Part shown: piece after piece, positions 48,801-60,362 of the stretch | Layout of the letters: every line of letters begins with the position of its first letter | How positions within the stretch are numbered: the first letter of the stretch is position 1 | Assembly (NCBI GenBank): GCA_921293015.1 | Contig: OV121095.1 | Coordinates: 39,343,484-39,407,483 of the forward strand | Origin: Phorcus lineatus | Lineage: Eukaryota; Mollusca; Gastropoda; Trochida; Trochidae | DNA length: 64,000 nucleotides | Direction: 5' to 3' | Notes under the pieces: generated by a model | Database searches by the model: none | The model's input: the letters and a program-made list of their open reading frames with translations, nothing else | Told to the model about the DNA's origin: nothing | Position numbers and translations under genes: made by a program

Positions 48801-51255
48801 AAGATATCAAAAACATAAGAACAGATAGTTTGAACTGTGTATATAATTATTGTGGAAAAGGCAACATTATTCCATTATAAGGGTGCGCGGTATTATCGGT
48901 ATATCGGTATATTGCAATACAGGAACAACAGGATACGAACCGGTACACTCTTCTGAAAACATCCAATATATCGGAAGTTTTAAAATTTAAAATTTCCATG
49001 TAAAATTGCAGAGAAACGTAACAAGAAAAACGTGATTTTACCGAAAGTTGTAAACAATGTGTGAACTCGCCAGGTGAAAATAGCACAGATATGTTAAAAG
49101 TCCGAAACCAATCACTGAGTTATCTTACTTTACAAATCGATGGCCAGTGGAGCATTGATCACTGATATAATTACTGCTATTTAGTCAAGAGAGCATGCAA
49201 AAAATGAAATATGAAAAGTACCAATATATTGCAATACGTATTGCAATACGCTTTTCTGTATCGCAATATATTGCAATACGAAAATGAGGAGCGATACCCA
49301 TCCTTATTCCATTATACAACAGATCATGCTTAACTGATTAAAACAACATCAACAATTTCTTGTATTCACTTCAAAGGAGCATTTCAAAGTATCAATTTAG
49401 ATAATAATGCATGATCACCAATAGACAATGGTATCACCTACAGACTTACCAATCAATAAAGAGATTGATTCTACAGGACCGTCCACATAATAATCATCTC
49501 TATCCCGGTATTTTTCATTCAGAAAAGGATGAATCGTCTCTCCGAGTTGAAAGTCCACAAAAGTCAGAATGATCCAATATACTGACCACAATATCACAGA
49601 TGTGTTGGAGAATGTTTCTTTTGCCGAGTTCACACTCAATAAAAACTTTTCCTTCATATTTTCACTCTCTTTGAAATCAAGTTGCTGGGAATCCTCTATC
49701 CTAGATCGATCAAGGCTAGACATATCAGAACTTTCCGACATCATATCATTGTAGGAGAAGCCTAGAGAGCTTGTATCAATGTCATAAAACATTGGTCCTG
49801 GAGGAAAAGGATTCCCTGATGAGTCCTGGGTTGTGTTATGAGCATCAGCACTTCGAGAGTTATCTCCCCTTTTCTCACTTATATCTCTTTGGGACAGAGG
49901 GTTTTGAATGGAACCAGCCACAGAAATTTGGTTTTGAAAGCGTCCATGTTCAGGGCTCTGCAATTCACGCTCAATGACTTGTTGGAAAGAGCTGATTATT
50001 GCTGAAGGAATGAAGGCAGATAAAACTAGTGCTACAATCAAAAAGGCTAGTGTTACATAATTTAACACAGAGTATTGAGCATCAAATAAATACACCAAAA
50101 TTTGTCCAATTCCAAACCCAAACATTCTTCCAAATAGTAGAGCAGCCCTGGACAATCCTGAGGCTTTGCCATATTGTTCAGGATCTGTAACTGCGAAGGC
50201 ATAGGAGAAATAAGCAACGTCCGTCGATGTGCTGAAGGCAAATGCGAACATGGCGAGCTGGGCGACAAGAATTCCCTCTCCCCACGTGATGAGAGCGGTG
50301 TTGACAATCAGGGCAAGGACTCCTAGGAATATGACTGGCTTGTAGTACACCAGGTCGGCAGTCAGAATCACAAGAACGATGATACAAACATATGTGTAGG
50401 AGTATACCGGATAAATCTGAAAGAAGAATTATCTAAATCAGAGCTTAATAAGCATTATATAAGACAAGAGTAAAACGATACATTACAGTTTAGGTAAAAG
50501 TGAAATTTGTGCATAAGTGTCATGCGTTAACATAAATAATTATAAAAATCTTAACCTTTACTTTCTTTTGTTGGTCCTATTGTAAATAGAGGATACTAAC
50601 CGACCTTCCATTTAATACTAATTTTTATTAAACGAGTTAATGATTCAGTATAAAACAAGCGAAAGCGAGTTTCATACCAAATCATTCTCGAGTTTAATGA
50701 AAATAGTAATAAATTGAAGCAAGTTGAGTATTCTGTTAATTACTTCACCTCAGTAATCAAGCATGATTTCTGAAAGTGTACTGAACGATACATTTCTGCG
50801 ACTTGGCTTCCATTGTGACGGCGGAGCCAACATTGTGACGTCACAACACTACAATATTATGACATCATACATGCAGCGGTATTAGACTAGTTTAATATCG
50901 CTGTATAAATATTACAGTGCAGTATCTTACACGGGCGAGTAATAACAAAGTTTACCATTCACTGAAAGATGTTAGTGTCTGTGACATGTATGTATTAGCC
51001 AATGGTAAAACTCAGATGATCACCCTTGCTAAAGAAGCTGTGCTTCTGAAAAATCAAAATGGTTGGTATCAGTACTAGCCAAGACAAATTAAATAATTGG
51101 TGAATAACCTGAAACTGTAGTTGGTCGTCAGTCAGGTTGTAGGAGCTGTTGCCATGACCTCCAAGATAAAAATCAAGGAACTGACCCAGAAAATTCATCT
51201 CCTTGAGGAAACCCACCAGACATAGTGATGCTAGCGCTAACTTCCAAGCTGACAT
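45824..51255 (-). CDS. SLC19A: SLC19-family transporter (thiamine/folate transporter family), 5 coding exons
   Basis: Multi-pass plasma-membrane vitamin carrier of the SLC19 family; the vertebrate members move thiamine (A2, A3) or reduced folate (A1). Coding exons on the minus strand: 51255-51109, 50416-49450, 48526-48337, 47741-47600, 45958-45824. All introns are GT-AG and phases agree, giving 526 residues (family 480-590). Residues 1-49 hold FLKEMNFLGQFLDFYL, aligning to the family FLKE/RPSEPFLTPYL region but lacking the usual RPSEPF. Then come IYPVYSYTYV, LVYYKPVIFLG, STDVAYFSYAFAV (compare human TEIAYYSYIYSV) and GQILV. A long hydrophilic loop (about 190-300) precedes the second helix bundle, with SVILWSVYWIIL, then CMYGACRVLYQVIITIAM, then GRRFAVVLGINMFLSGVLQ. 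The C-tail is short and charged. An acceptor at 51268-51269 suggests an upstream 5' UTR exon. Substrate cannot be decided from sequence. Confidence 0.93.
47290..47530. repeat. Diverged tandem duplication in an SLC19A intron
   Basis: Two adjacent units of about 110-115 bp share, in order, CAGG..., AATTTTACAAA, CTAAGGGTGCCC/CTAAAGGGTGCCC, a CAT-rich stretch and an ACCGGTAT/ACCAGTAT block, followed by GAGCTTTGTGCA. It lies in the intron between exons 4 and 5. Confidence 0.55.
48880..49303. mobile_element. 424-bp intronic element with 13-bp TSD
   Basis: The exact direct repeat TTATTCCATTATA at 48867-48879 and 49304-49316 brackets an element whose left end is GGGTGCGCGGTATTATCGGT and whose right end, inverted, is GGATGGGTATCGCTCC. 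Both ends then carry TATTGCAATA motifs (48910; 49215-49280). Imperfect terminal inversion suggests a DNA-transposon MITE, but 13 bp is long for hAT (8 bp) and resembles retrotransposition. It lies in SLC19A intron 2. The frame at 48847-49086 is spurious. Confidence 0.75.
50614..50945. repeat. Fold-back repeat with CRE-like sites in SLC19A intron 1
   Basis: ATTAAACGAGTTAATGATTC (from about 50628) is mirrored imperfectly by AATCATTCTCGAGTTTAAT (about 50680-50698). Further right lie TGACGTCA (50836-50843) and TGACATCA (50860-50867), the same octamers as in the 6795-7090 element. A repeat of the same general style is likely; its ends are not defined. Confidence 0.5.
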
Positions 51256-51269
51256 TTTATATTACATCT

Positions 51270-54200
51270 GAAAAAGAGACCATATCACTTTATCGAAAAT
51301 CTGTGTGAGACAATATGCATATTTTTTTATCATAATCATATCACATATCCGACAGACCATATGCATAATTTCATACCCTAATTGCATGCGAAAATATGCA
51401 TGATAACTGTTTATTTTAATGACGGTATGACATCTTTGGACATTTCACTTTTCCCAAGGGCTCTTCAGATCTGTAATTTTAGCCATAAATATTTTCAAAG
51501 TACATGACTAACTTCAGTAAATTGATGGTTGGAGCTTATCTTAATCACTATAAATAAAACAGAATATGAGCCTTTCGGTTATCTGGATACCTTATTAGTC
51601 AATAGAACAGAAATAAAAAAACAAGGAAATATTGAAATGCTTTACATGATGTTGTAATTAATTAATAATTATAAACAATTCCTTTTCCAGTAAAAGAATA
51701 TAAAATTTCAGAAGAAGAGACAATTCATATTATTATGTACATGAACTATTTTGGAAACATTTATATCTAAAAATTAAAAAACTTAATAGGTTCAACATAT
51801 ATCTTCTCTACTTTTAATTTTTTTTATTCACTAAAAATAATGGACATAATAAGATGTATTCTTTTAGTTGTGAATATTGCAAAGATTTTAGGCAGGATTT
51901 AGTTTTCTCTTTTATCTTATTTTTTTTACATTAAAAACCCACTGACAACTCTCAATCAACTTATTTAGCAACACAAAATAAAACACTAGATAAGTTTACA
52001 TACATTTGGAACCTCCATTTTGCACTTCTCTATTTTTAGCTATTGAACAATGAAAATAAATCATGAATGTTAAAGATAACTAGTCTTAAGACATTTGTTG
52101 TGACTTGAGGTATATTCAGATGTGGTATTCAAATAGAACAGCAAGATTTTTATATATAATTCTTTTGTAGATGGTATGCAGAAAAGCTTGCTATGGTACC
52201 ACAATACTATAGTTAGTGACATGGGTTTATTTAAAGTCATAGTCTCATTTTTGCAAGGCAAATTGTAATGCATCCCGGACAAATAGTTCACCAATCACAG
52301 AAATCACAGAAATCTTTCCCCTGACGTTTGCAACAATATTCAGAACTCTGCAGGCATTGTAGCCCTCAATAATGAAGTTCAAACTACCCTACCCTACTCT
52401 AATATTTTGTCTTTGGCGAGCGTTAGTCCTTACCACGTCATTTCGCTAAGGCCGTGACGAAGAACAAATAAAAATTCTCAGCTAAATATCCAATGAAAAT
52501 AGCTAATAGCTTACGCTTTTTCAAATACAGAAATAACAATTCGGTACTTCATCGGTCTGAAACGGCATGCACCAATAAGCTGCTTCATCCAAAATTGTAA
52601 AACGGGCATAAAAATGAAAATCTTTGCAAACTCAACAGGAATTATTTGTGTTAGTGCTCAGATTTTGTATTTGAAGAATACTTACTTCAGTTTAATTGCC
52701 TTACAAAAATGAGACTATGACTTTATGTCTCTGAGAGTGATCAAGAACACTTGAGTGAAAAGAAAATGAAATCAATCATGGCATAAATGGTGTATATTTT
52801 GATAAATTGAGAAATGATGTAAGCCAAATATTTGTTTATGAAATATGGTTTAAGCGAACATGAAGTCGTCATCAGGCTAAGAAAAGAAATTAAGCACAAC
52901 TTGTATGATGATAGATCAAACGTACATTTTGATCTGAAATTTTGCAACAAAGATTTAACCTAGATTTAGATTTTGTTGTCACATCAGAGAAAATGTTAAA
53001 ATTTCAAAAGAAATAAACATCTTGGCTCAAACATAAAAAAATTGCATCTTTTTGAAAATAATAATGACCATTTCAATAGTAATGTATATATCATATATCA
53101 AAAGGAATTACCAGTCTAGCCGCTGTTACTTACTTAATTAATCTAAACTAATAAAATCAAAATGCATCTCAGGAGTTTCGACCCGGAAGTGTCGTTAGTT
53201 GGTAGAGTTATGGGCCCTACGTGAACTCCTAACCGATGCGGATTCGGTTTTCTATTAGTGTTGTACCGAGTTGCTCCAAGTTCTTTTACAAGTAGGTCTA
53301 TAAACGTCGGTACTTTTGAATGTATATATGTTTTGTAAAGCCGATTTAAAAAAATATATTTAGCAGTTGCAAACACGTGTAAAACAAAACATTTCATAAC
53401 ATAAATTTGTAAACGAGCAACTTTCATCACGATACACATGTATATATCATATTTTTTTATTCAGGAAACAAGAGCTAGTGTACTAAATCTTTATCTTTAG
53501 TAAGTTTAGTGGGCCTCTAACCTGTGTTAATTAGTTTTTTGAACCGAAAGCTAAAGACTTTGGCCTAAAATTGAATGCAAACTCTTGCACAAGCAAATTA
53601 CATGTACATATTAATATTTTTAAACATATCAATTTTATAACATTTTTTAAATAAATGATCATTGTTTTATTTTAGTGTGATATATATCATTTAACTGTAC
53701 AACTTAATTAGAGAATTCATACAATGTTATTAAATCTATGAGGTATCTGGAATAATAAAATCGGCAGATAAAGTTCTTATCATTACTCAAAACCTTTCTA
53801 AATTTACGTTTTGTCATTTGAACTTGGTTCAGTTCAAGAAGAAAATGGAATTGGCGAACTTTTGAAGTTCAGCTTTCATGTAGGTAATCTTCCCTCAAAA
53901 TTGTCAATTATAATTCAACTTGTATAGTTTGAATGTAAAGTCGCTGCCCCACCCCTATTAAAACTTGAACTTCACCTGTTTAAAGAGCCAATCTATCGTT
54001 TCATTATAGAAATAAACTTTTTTTCTGGAAGTTTATATTCCATATACACGAATATTTCAATGTTCTAATGAAATGTGTATATGTTTCTCAACTATCTTAA
54101 ACGTTTTTTTCTCTCCGATATCTATATTTTCCGCCATTTCAGGTTTTCAGTGCAAGAAATCATTTCTGTACATTTCGTTATAATCATTTCTTGTATGGCA

Positions 54201-54552
54201 AAAAAACACAGATAAAGGCTTTTTTCGGGAATAAGACCAGACAAAAATTAAATGCTTTATCTCTGTGACCTCTTGTGAAAGATGTACATGCCATACTTAC
54301 ATGGATCACATGGATTATCACACATGATACACGAATTGAAATTCGTTATACATGGAACCACATATATTTCAATAATTACTACTTAAAACATTTAGTCTTT
54401 TTGTTTTTAATCTCTCATAAATAACCAAATAAGAAGATTGCTAACAGTGTTTATAAAGTATCACTTATCAACGACGGAATGTTCGTCAACATCAGCTGAC
54501 TACAGTAAACAAACTAGGTCAGTGTTGACATAGATATAAGTATACAAGAAAC
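51270..54552. other. Divergent intergenic region between SLC19A and scramblase
   Basis: Contains the presumed promoters of both flanking genes. Minus-strand donor-like sites that could end an SLC19A 5' UTR exon are at 52680-52685 (GTAAGT) and about 52430 (GTAAGG, next to the most GC-rich patch, with TGACGTGG). I cannot choose between them. No long open frame and no clear TATA box next to the scramblase start are seen. Confidence 0.5.
53190..53262 (+). other. Degenerate tRNA-like / SINE-head-like sequence
   Basis: TTAGTTGGTAGAGTTATGGG resembles a Pol III A box with D-arm. GGATTCGGTTTTC, about 40 bp downstream, resembles a B box/T-arm. The stems are not intact, so a functional tRNA is unlikely; a tRNA-derived SINE remnant is the better guess. 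Confidence 0.3.
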
Positions 54553-57500
54553 ATGGATAGACCTATCATGACACAACCACGTCAGCCCCTGTATACAGAG
54601 GCAGCCTCCTCCAGGGTTGCTTTACCCCCACGTAGTTCTGATCCAACCCCACAAGAATCTGCCCCGACTCCTCGGGACCCTGACCCGGGACCCCGGGACA
54701 TCGCCTATCTACATGAGAGGGGGGAGGTGAGAGTCTATCAGGAGTTTGACGAGTATGATGGTAGGTAAAAGTAACATCTTATATATTATATCACGTATGT
54801 GAAACTCAAACAAATAATATTTTATAGGGTATCATATTAGTGATACAATGTACTATAAGTAAATAAACTGAGATGCTGTCAGGAACAATATGAATTGCAA
54901 TTTGACAAATTACATGTAAACGATAAACTAAAACGTCTATTCTGATACCTGATACCTGAATAAATAATTTTTTTTAATTGTTTCTCTGACTTTAGAATTT
55001 GAGGGTAAACTTTTCATTTATCATCATCATACTGTATTATTCAAGGTGACCGAGACGCCCTTTCATTACAACATCTCCTCATCGTAACGATATGAGATAA
55101 AAAGGATGGTTTCTGAGAAATATGTCTTTTTACGTTTACCTATGCCGTTTATTTTCACTATAAATTACTTTTCTTCAACAATCTATGTCATTTTTTTGAG
55201 GCGCATTTTCAAAGAAAACTTTTGAAAAGGGCATCCTTGATTCATTTTACAGCTGCCTTTCTAAAAACCGCATTCGACCGGTATAACGTGTACGCAATAT
55301 GCAACGAGAGGGATGAGGCTTGTTACTTTGCAAAGGAAAGTGAGTACATTTCACAATTAATCCTACCTTACCACATTGTCTAGACTAATAAAAAATCTAG
55401 GCTAAATGATGAAACTTTTTTTCTGATTTTATTTGGTCTCCCGGTTTCGAATTCACTCGAATTCACTCGTAAAGTCCCCTAGACTTGTTGACTGACAATC
55501 TCATTGAAATCAGGTCGAAACTTGTTCCTCGTACCTCGCTGCGTTTCTTGATCTGACCACGGCTCCATAAAAACCGTGTCAGACAGTCTTGACCGTGACC
55601 TTTCACCTTCAATTATTCTAACCAATCACACATCCGCGTACATAACGCTTTTGTCTTATCGTCAATGATTGCAGAAAGTTGAATGTTAGGGACGCTCTGA
55701 AAAATGTTTTGCCAAAGTTTTGAATGGATAGCATAAACAATGAACATCATTGTTGTTGCAACTGAAATTATTTTCGGGAGGAAAATCTTATTTTGAAATT
55801 TAAAAATAGAAATGCATTCCTCGAAAACCTATGACAATATATTATGATTGTCGACCTATTTTTGAGATAAAAGCTTTGTAAACCTATTCAAAAATGTGAC
55901 GTAGTTTGGTTTTGTTAAATTTCTTCACTATAATTTCCAAAGTTTCTTAAAACTGCTTTTGGACGAAGAAAATGGCAAATCAAACGCAAATATTGTCACG
56001 ATAATAAATCTTCCTCACTATCTTTTCCTCGGGGTCGCAGACATAGCTAAATTTCCGCGTATTCGTAATGATAATATACAAACACACGATCATTTTGCGT
56101 TCATCTCAGCTCAGCTTTTCTCGGGTCCATTCAGAAAAAATCGAATCCCGAGATACAAAGGTTAGATGTGATGCTTTGAATGTCAATTCAAAAGTTCCCA
56201 ATGTCTTTCCAGCCTCTATGCTTATTGGCTGACACAGTCTGGCGGCCAAGGCCGTCTGACACGGCTGTTATGGAGCCGTGGTCAGATCAAGAAACGCAGC
56301 GAGGAAGGAGGGACAAGTTTCGATCTGATTACAATGAGATTGGTTGAATGACTACCTAGACGGTATTAAAGGCTCCTATTTTACGCACAGCCATTGAGCG
56401 AGAACATACATATCGCCTATCAGAACGTTTTGAAGACAATCAGGGATGAAATTATACAACAGATATTTGTCTGTTGCCAAGACCCATATTGTAAATGTTA
56501 AGAAAAATACATCATTTTATTGAAAGAAATGACAGATTGAATGAAGTTTTGTAATTAACAGATGTTCCTTGAGTTTTCAAAACTTTAAATTGAAGTTTGT
56601 CTTATAATTATTAAGAAAGAATAGTCTATACAAAACACTGATTTATATGATTATATCCCTTTTTACATTTTATCGTTTTACTGTTACCATATACTTCATG
56701 TTAGGTGTTCAACTTTTTCATTATTAATTACAGATCAATTGGAAAGGATAATATGCATTTCATTGCATCGGTAGAAAGCTGAGTGCTTATACCCTCATAT
56801 ATGCCTTAAGATAGCCAATTTGAATCGAAAAACGTGCTATAGTGCCTTTACGAGTATGCGTATACCCCCAAAAGAATACCCGGTAAAGTCAATGGTACGG
56901 TTGTTCGTAATATAACGAATCAAATACAATTATACTTAATCTTGGGTATATTTTGTACTATTTGTCAGAAAAGAAATAGATAGGATTTATTGTCATTATT
57001 TTGACAACAGAGCTTTCAGAAATGTTGGTCATTTTTCTTGTTTTGTTTCACTCGTTGGGCAATAAAAATATGGAAAGAAGGTTATAGGGAATCTAAAACG
57101 AAGGATGAAATTTCTTTGTTGATGTACCAGGCCAAACTTACATCATGGCTGATAAAAAAAATCCCCATAATTTCCCCCTCCTATTCATTATAGCGGATCC
57201 CCATGTAATCACAGACTGGCATCTCCTCATTTACATGTAAAAACTTAAACTTTGACCTTTTCAATTAAGGTAGGCGTTCCATAAATCTGCATGAGATATA
57301 TTGCATTTATGTATCGGACGATGTCCAATTATAATATTGTTGGATAATAGTTTTCATTTTTTACATTTTACGTGAATGTGTTCTTTTCTTTGTCAAATTG
57401 TCAAATCTAAAACAACCAAACTAAATCCCAAGTTATATGTTTAAACTAGATAGTGCTATACACGAGGGTTGTCCCAAAAGTATCCGGTCTGAAAACATGC

Positions 57501-60362
57501 CTGAAACGCAACCATACGGTGTGTGCATGAAGAGCATTCAGTGACGTGTAACTGGCATGAAAAACACGAGACGCATACTCCTCAATTGCATATAATAGCC
57601 TGTCATTCGAAGGTACCCTCACATCTTTTACCGAAATGGAAAAAAGTGAATGTAGGGCTGTTATTAAATTTCTGAGTTGAAACAAATACGCTTTAAAGGA
57701 AATTCATGGGGATTCGTAAAAACATAAGGTGACTTTGCTCTTTCATATAGCACATTGGTGTACTGAATTTAAACGGGGTAGAGTAAGCACTAAAGACGAG
57801 CCCCGTCCTGGTCGTCCATCTGATGTCACCACAGGTGAAAACATTGAGGCTGTTCTTGACACAATAAGGCAAGACAGGCGAGTGACTATCAGATACTTAG
57901 CTGATACTCACCACATCAGTAAAACATCAGTTGAACGAATTATACATGAACATTTACATATGAAAAAGGTATCAGCACGCTGGGTCCCCAGAATGTAATC
58001 TGAGGACCAAAAGCAAACACGTGTCATGGTCAGTCAGCAACTTCTTGACGAGTATCTCGCAGACCCAAAATCATTTTTCGTTTCTCAAGATGAAACCTGG
58101 GTTCATCATTTTGATCCTGAGACAAAAAGCCAAAGCATGCAATGGAAACACAGCACATCACCCACCCCTAAAAAGTTCAAATCTTCTTCCTCCAGTCGGA
58201 AGGTCATGGCATCCGTTTTCTTGGACTCTTAGGGTGTAATAATGATTGATTATTTAAAGAAAGGTTCTACAATTAATGGCACTTGTTACGCAAATGAACT
58301 TCGACAATTACGAGAAAAAATCAAAGAGAAACAAGGTGGTAAACTGCACAAAGATGTGTGGCTGTTGCAGGACAATGCTCCCGTTCACACCGCCCAAATT
58401 GCAGTCAGTGTAGCACAGGATTGTGGATTCAAGATTCTCCCCCACCATGCCTATTCTCCAGACCTAGCCCCCAGACTTCTTCCTCTTCCCTCGACTGAAA
58501 ACAAAGCTCCGTGGCCATAGGTTTGAGACTGACGATGACGTCATTGGTGCAGTAGAGGAGTTTTTGGGTCTCGTGATAAGAAGTGTTTTTCAGAGTGGTC
58601 GCAGATCTTACAAAAACGCTGGAACAAATGCATTGAGGTCAAGGAGGATTTTGTCGAAAAATAAGTCATAAACATTTGAATGTTTCTTTGGATTTTATGG
58701 TCAGGCCGGAAATTTTTGGGACACCCCTCGTAGTCATGTATTAAATAAAACTTCATGAATAAAGAGGACTATCACTTCGAATTTCATAATATAGCCGCTC
58801 TTTCAATGACCCCTTCTACGTTGAAGAAAGCCCTACAGCATGGCGGATCTGTATGCAGCAGCGCCCCATGCAAGTGGACGTGAAAGACAACCACGGCAGT
58901 GTAGTGATGCGACTGGACCGTCCTTGGCGATGTCGAGCTAGCTGGCTATGTTGCTGTCACCTACAGGAGATGTTTATAGAGAGACCAGTCGGGGTCGTCC
59001 TTGCTACCGTCACAGAGAGGCATATACATTCTTTAATATGTTTTTTTTTATTCTTCAGGAAGACATCCCGGTTTAAATTGAAAATTCATGAAATTGTTTG
59101 GTCACAAAAAAGTTTCGAGATTTTTAAAAAAAACCTGAATTTGTAATTTAAAGCTCCTTTACGAAAATGTCATGTTGTCAAATTTACATATTAGAGTCTC
59201 AATGTTTAAATTGATTGAAGTAACGACGGCTTTATCCTCAAATTTCAGATGGACATGTTGGCGACCTGAGTTCGATATATCTATCACGAATGGTACCGGC
59301 GGGTTCGTTGTGATAGGCGCCTGGTCTTCCTGTAGATGTGCCAGTAATAACAGATTTTATGTAAGCTTCATTGTATATATACAATGTATATCGTAAACTA
59401 TAAAAAATCACTTTGTCATTAAAAACTTAAAAGTTAAGAGCTTATAAACAAGCCGAAAGGAAAGATCAAAGATCAAGATTTTAGAAATAAATTTCTAAAG
59501 CTTCTTTTCAAGTAATTTTTTTTTGGGTTTTAGATTTAATGGCAAATTTGTTTGTTTTATGAGACAACACGATGTTTTATATGTAAAATTTCAAGACACA
59601 TTTCTTCTTTTGTTCTAATTGATAAAAATAGTATAATTGATTTTTTAAGTATCATTTCGCTTTTATTTGTATTAACTGTCAGGTATATTGTATAAACTTT
59701 CAGGTATATTGTATAAACTTTCAGGAGATTGTAAAAACTTTCAGGGAGATTGTAAAAACTTTCAGGTATATAACCGATCTGAAGAGAAGGTTGCAGTTGT
59801 CTACAAAAAGTACGAGAGGTGCATCGAGAGATGTGCTATGATAAACGACTTCCGAGTGAAATGTAAGTACCAAAGGCGAGCCCAGTATTTTCAAAAAGAC
59901 GTGCCACGAAAATTTACCGGTATACGGTAATTATTTATTTGAACATGACAGCCGTTTAAAGAGCTGGTGTTCAAATATTTTTCCAGGTGTATATTTCAAA
60001 TATATAATTTGATGTGCATAATGTGTATAATTCTTAAATGGTTATGAAAACTGACAGAAAATACCCAAAGGAAATGCATATACTGTGCTGTGTACAACCT
60101 TGATAAATGTTTCATGCAAACTGAAATACCTTAATCGGATAAGATAATCTAATGTATCCATCAAATAAGTACAATATTTCAGGATTTATTTATTGATATT
60201 GAAATGAGGGATATCAAAATAAGATATCTTGGCTGTGAGATGGTTTAGAGAATTTGCAAATGTTTTTCAGACCTGAGCGATACCCTGACGTCACAAGATA
60301 AATTGCTGTTACTAGGAACAGCTTTCCTAATCGACTTCAACTACCTCGAACTGAAAGTATGA
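54553..60362 (+). CDS. PLSCR: Phospholipid scramblase, 6 exons
   Basis: Scramblases move phospholipids between membrane leaflets and are usually palmitoylated, with one C-terminal membrane helix. Coding exons: 54553-54760, 55253-55339, 58839-59019, 59249-59360, 59766-59862, 60271-60362 (258 residues; family about 290-330). Residues 1-55 are Pro-rich without a clear PPxY. Then VYQEFDEYD and NVYAICNERDEACYFAKE (compare family NxYxIxNxxGqxvYfAxE). Residues 103-141 hold RPMQVDVKDN, LDRPWRC and the palmitoylation-type CCC (136-138) followed by LQE. Exons 4-5 carry WTCWRPEFDIS and VYKKYERCIERC. The tail LLLLGTAFLIDFNYLEL matches the family C-terminal helix (KAVLLGTCFLIDFMYFE). Phases agree throughout; intron 3 requires a GC donor. 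The acidic Ca-binding loop before the helix is poorly conserved. Exon 3 could start 12 bases earlier. Confidence 0.92.
55482..56362. mobile_element. 880-bp element with >100-bp terminal inverted repeats
   Basis: The left arm (about 55485-55610) contains CTCGCTGCGTTTCTTGATCT, GACCACGGCTCCATAA and CCGTGTCAGAC. The right arm (about 56225-56362) carries the same blocks inverted (GGAGCCGTGGTCAGATCAAG). No coding capacity is recognised inside; the frame at 55959-56165 has no known motif. It lies in scramblase intron 2 and is a non-autonomous DNA transposon with long TIRs. Confidence 0.85.
57463..58730 (+). pseudogene. Dead mariner transposon in scramblase intron 2
   Basis: Terminal inverted repeats of about 28 bp: CGAGGGTTGTCCCAAAAGTA at 57463 and the inverted CGAGGGGTGTCCCAAAAATT ending at 58730. 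The right end is followed by TA; at the left the expected TA is now CA. At 1,268 bp it has mariner size. Plus-strand transposase pieces run from an ATG at 57636 (early stop) through DEPRPGRPSDVTTGENIEAV, HHISKTSVERIIHEHLHMKK, the first catalytic block DETWVHHFDPETK (about 58085), QDNAPVHTA (second Asp, about 58371), and YSPDLAP followed by a frameshift at about 58475 before the third Asp. Stops at about 57998 and 58230 also break it. It ends about 108 bp before exon 3. Confidence 0.93.
59683..59765 (+). repeat. Tandem 3' splice-site repeat before scramblase exon 5
   Basis: Four consecutive units of 20-21 bp, each ending in AAACTTTCAG or AAAACTTTCAG, follow a first CTGTCAG. This creates five possible acceptors whose exons would start at 59683, 59704, 59725, 59745 and 59766. 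The last matches the family alignment. 59745 is in the same frame and would add seven residues (GDCKNFQ). The first three would shift the frame. The first two units are identical (GTATATTGTATAAACTTTCAG); the last two differ by one base in length. Confidence 0.9.

Noticed and set aside
59688-59930. Frame starting with repeated KLSG/CKNF units as a true N-terminal extension
   Set aside because: The repeat is intronic acceptor sequence; family alignment starts at VYNRSEEK, and upstream exon 4 ends in phase 0.
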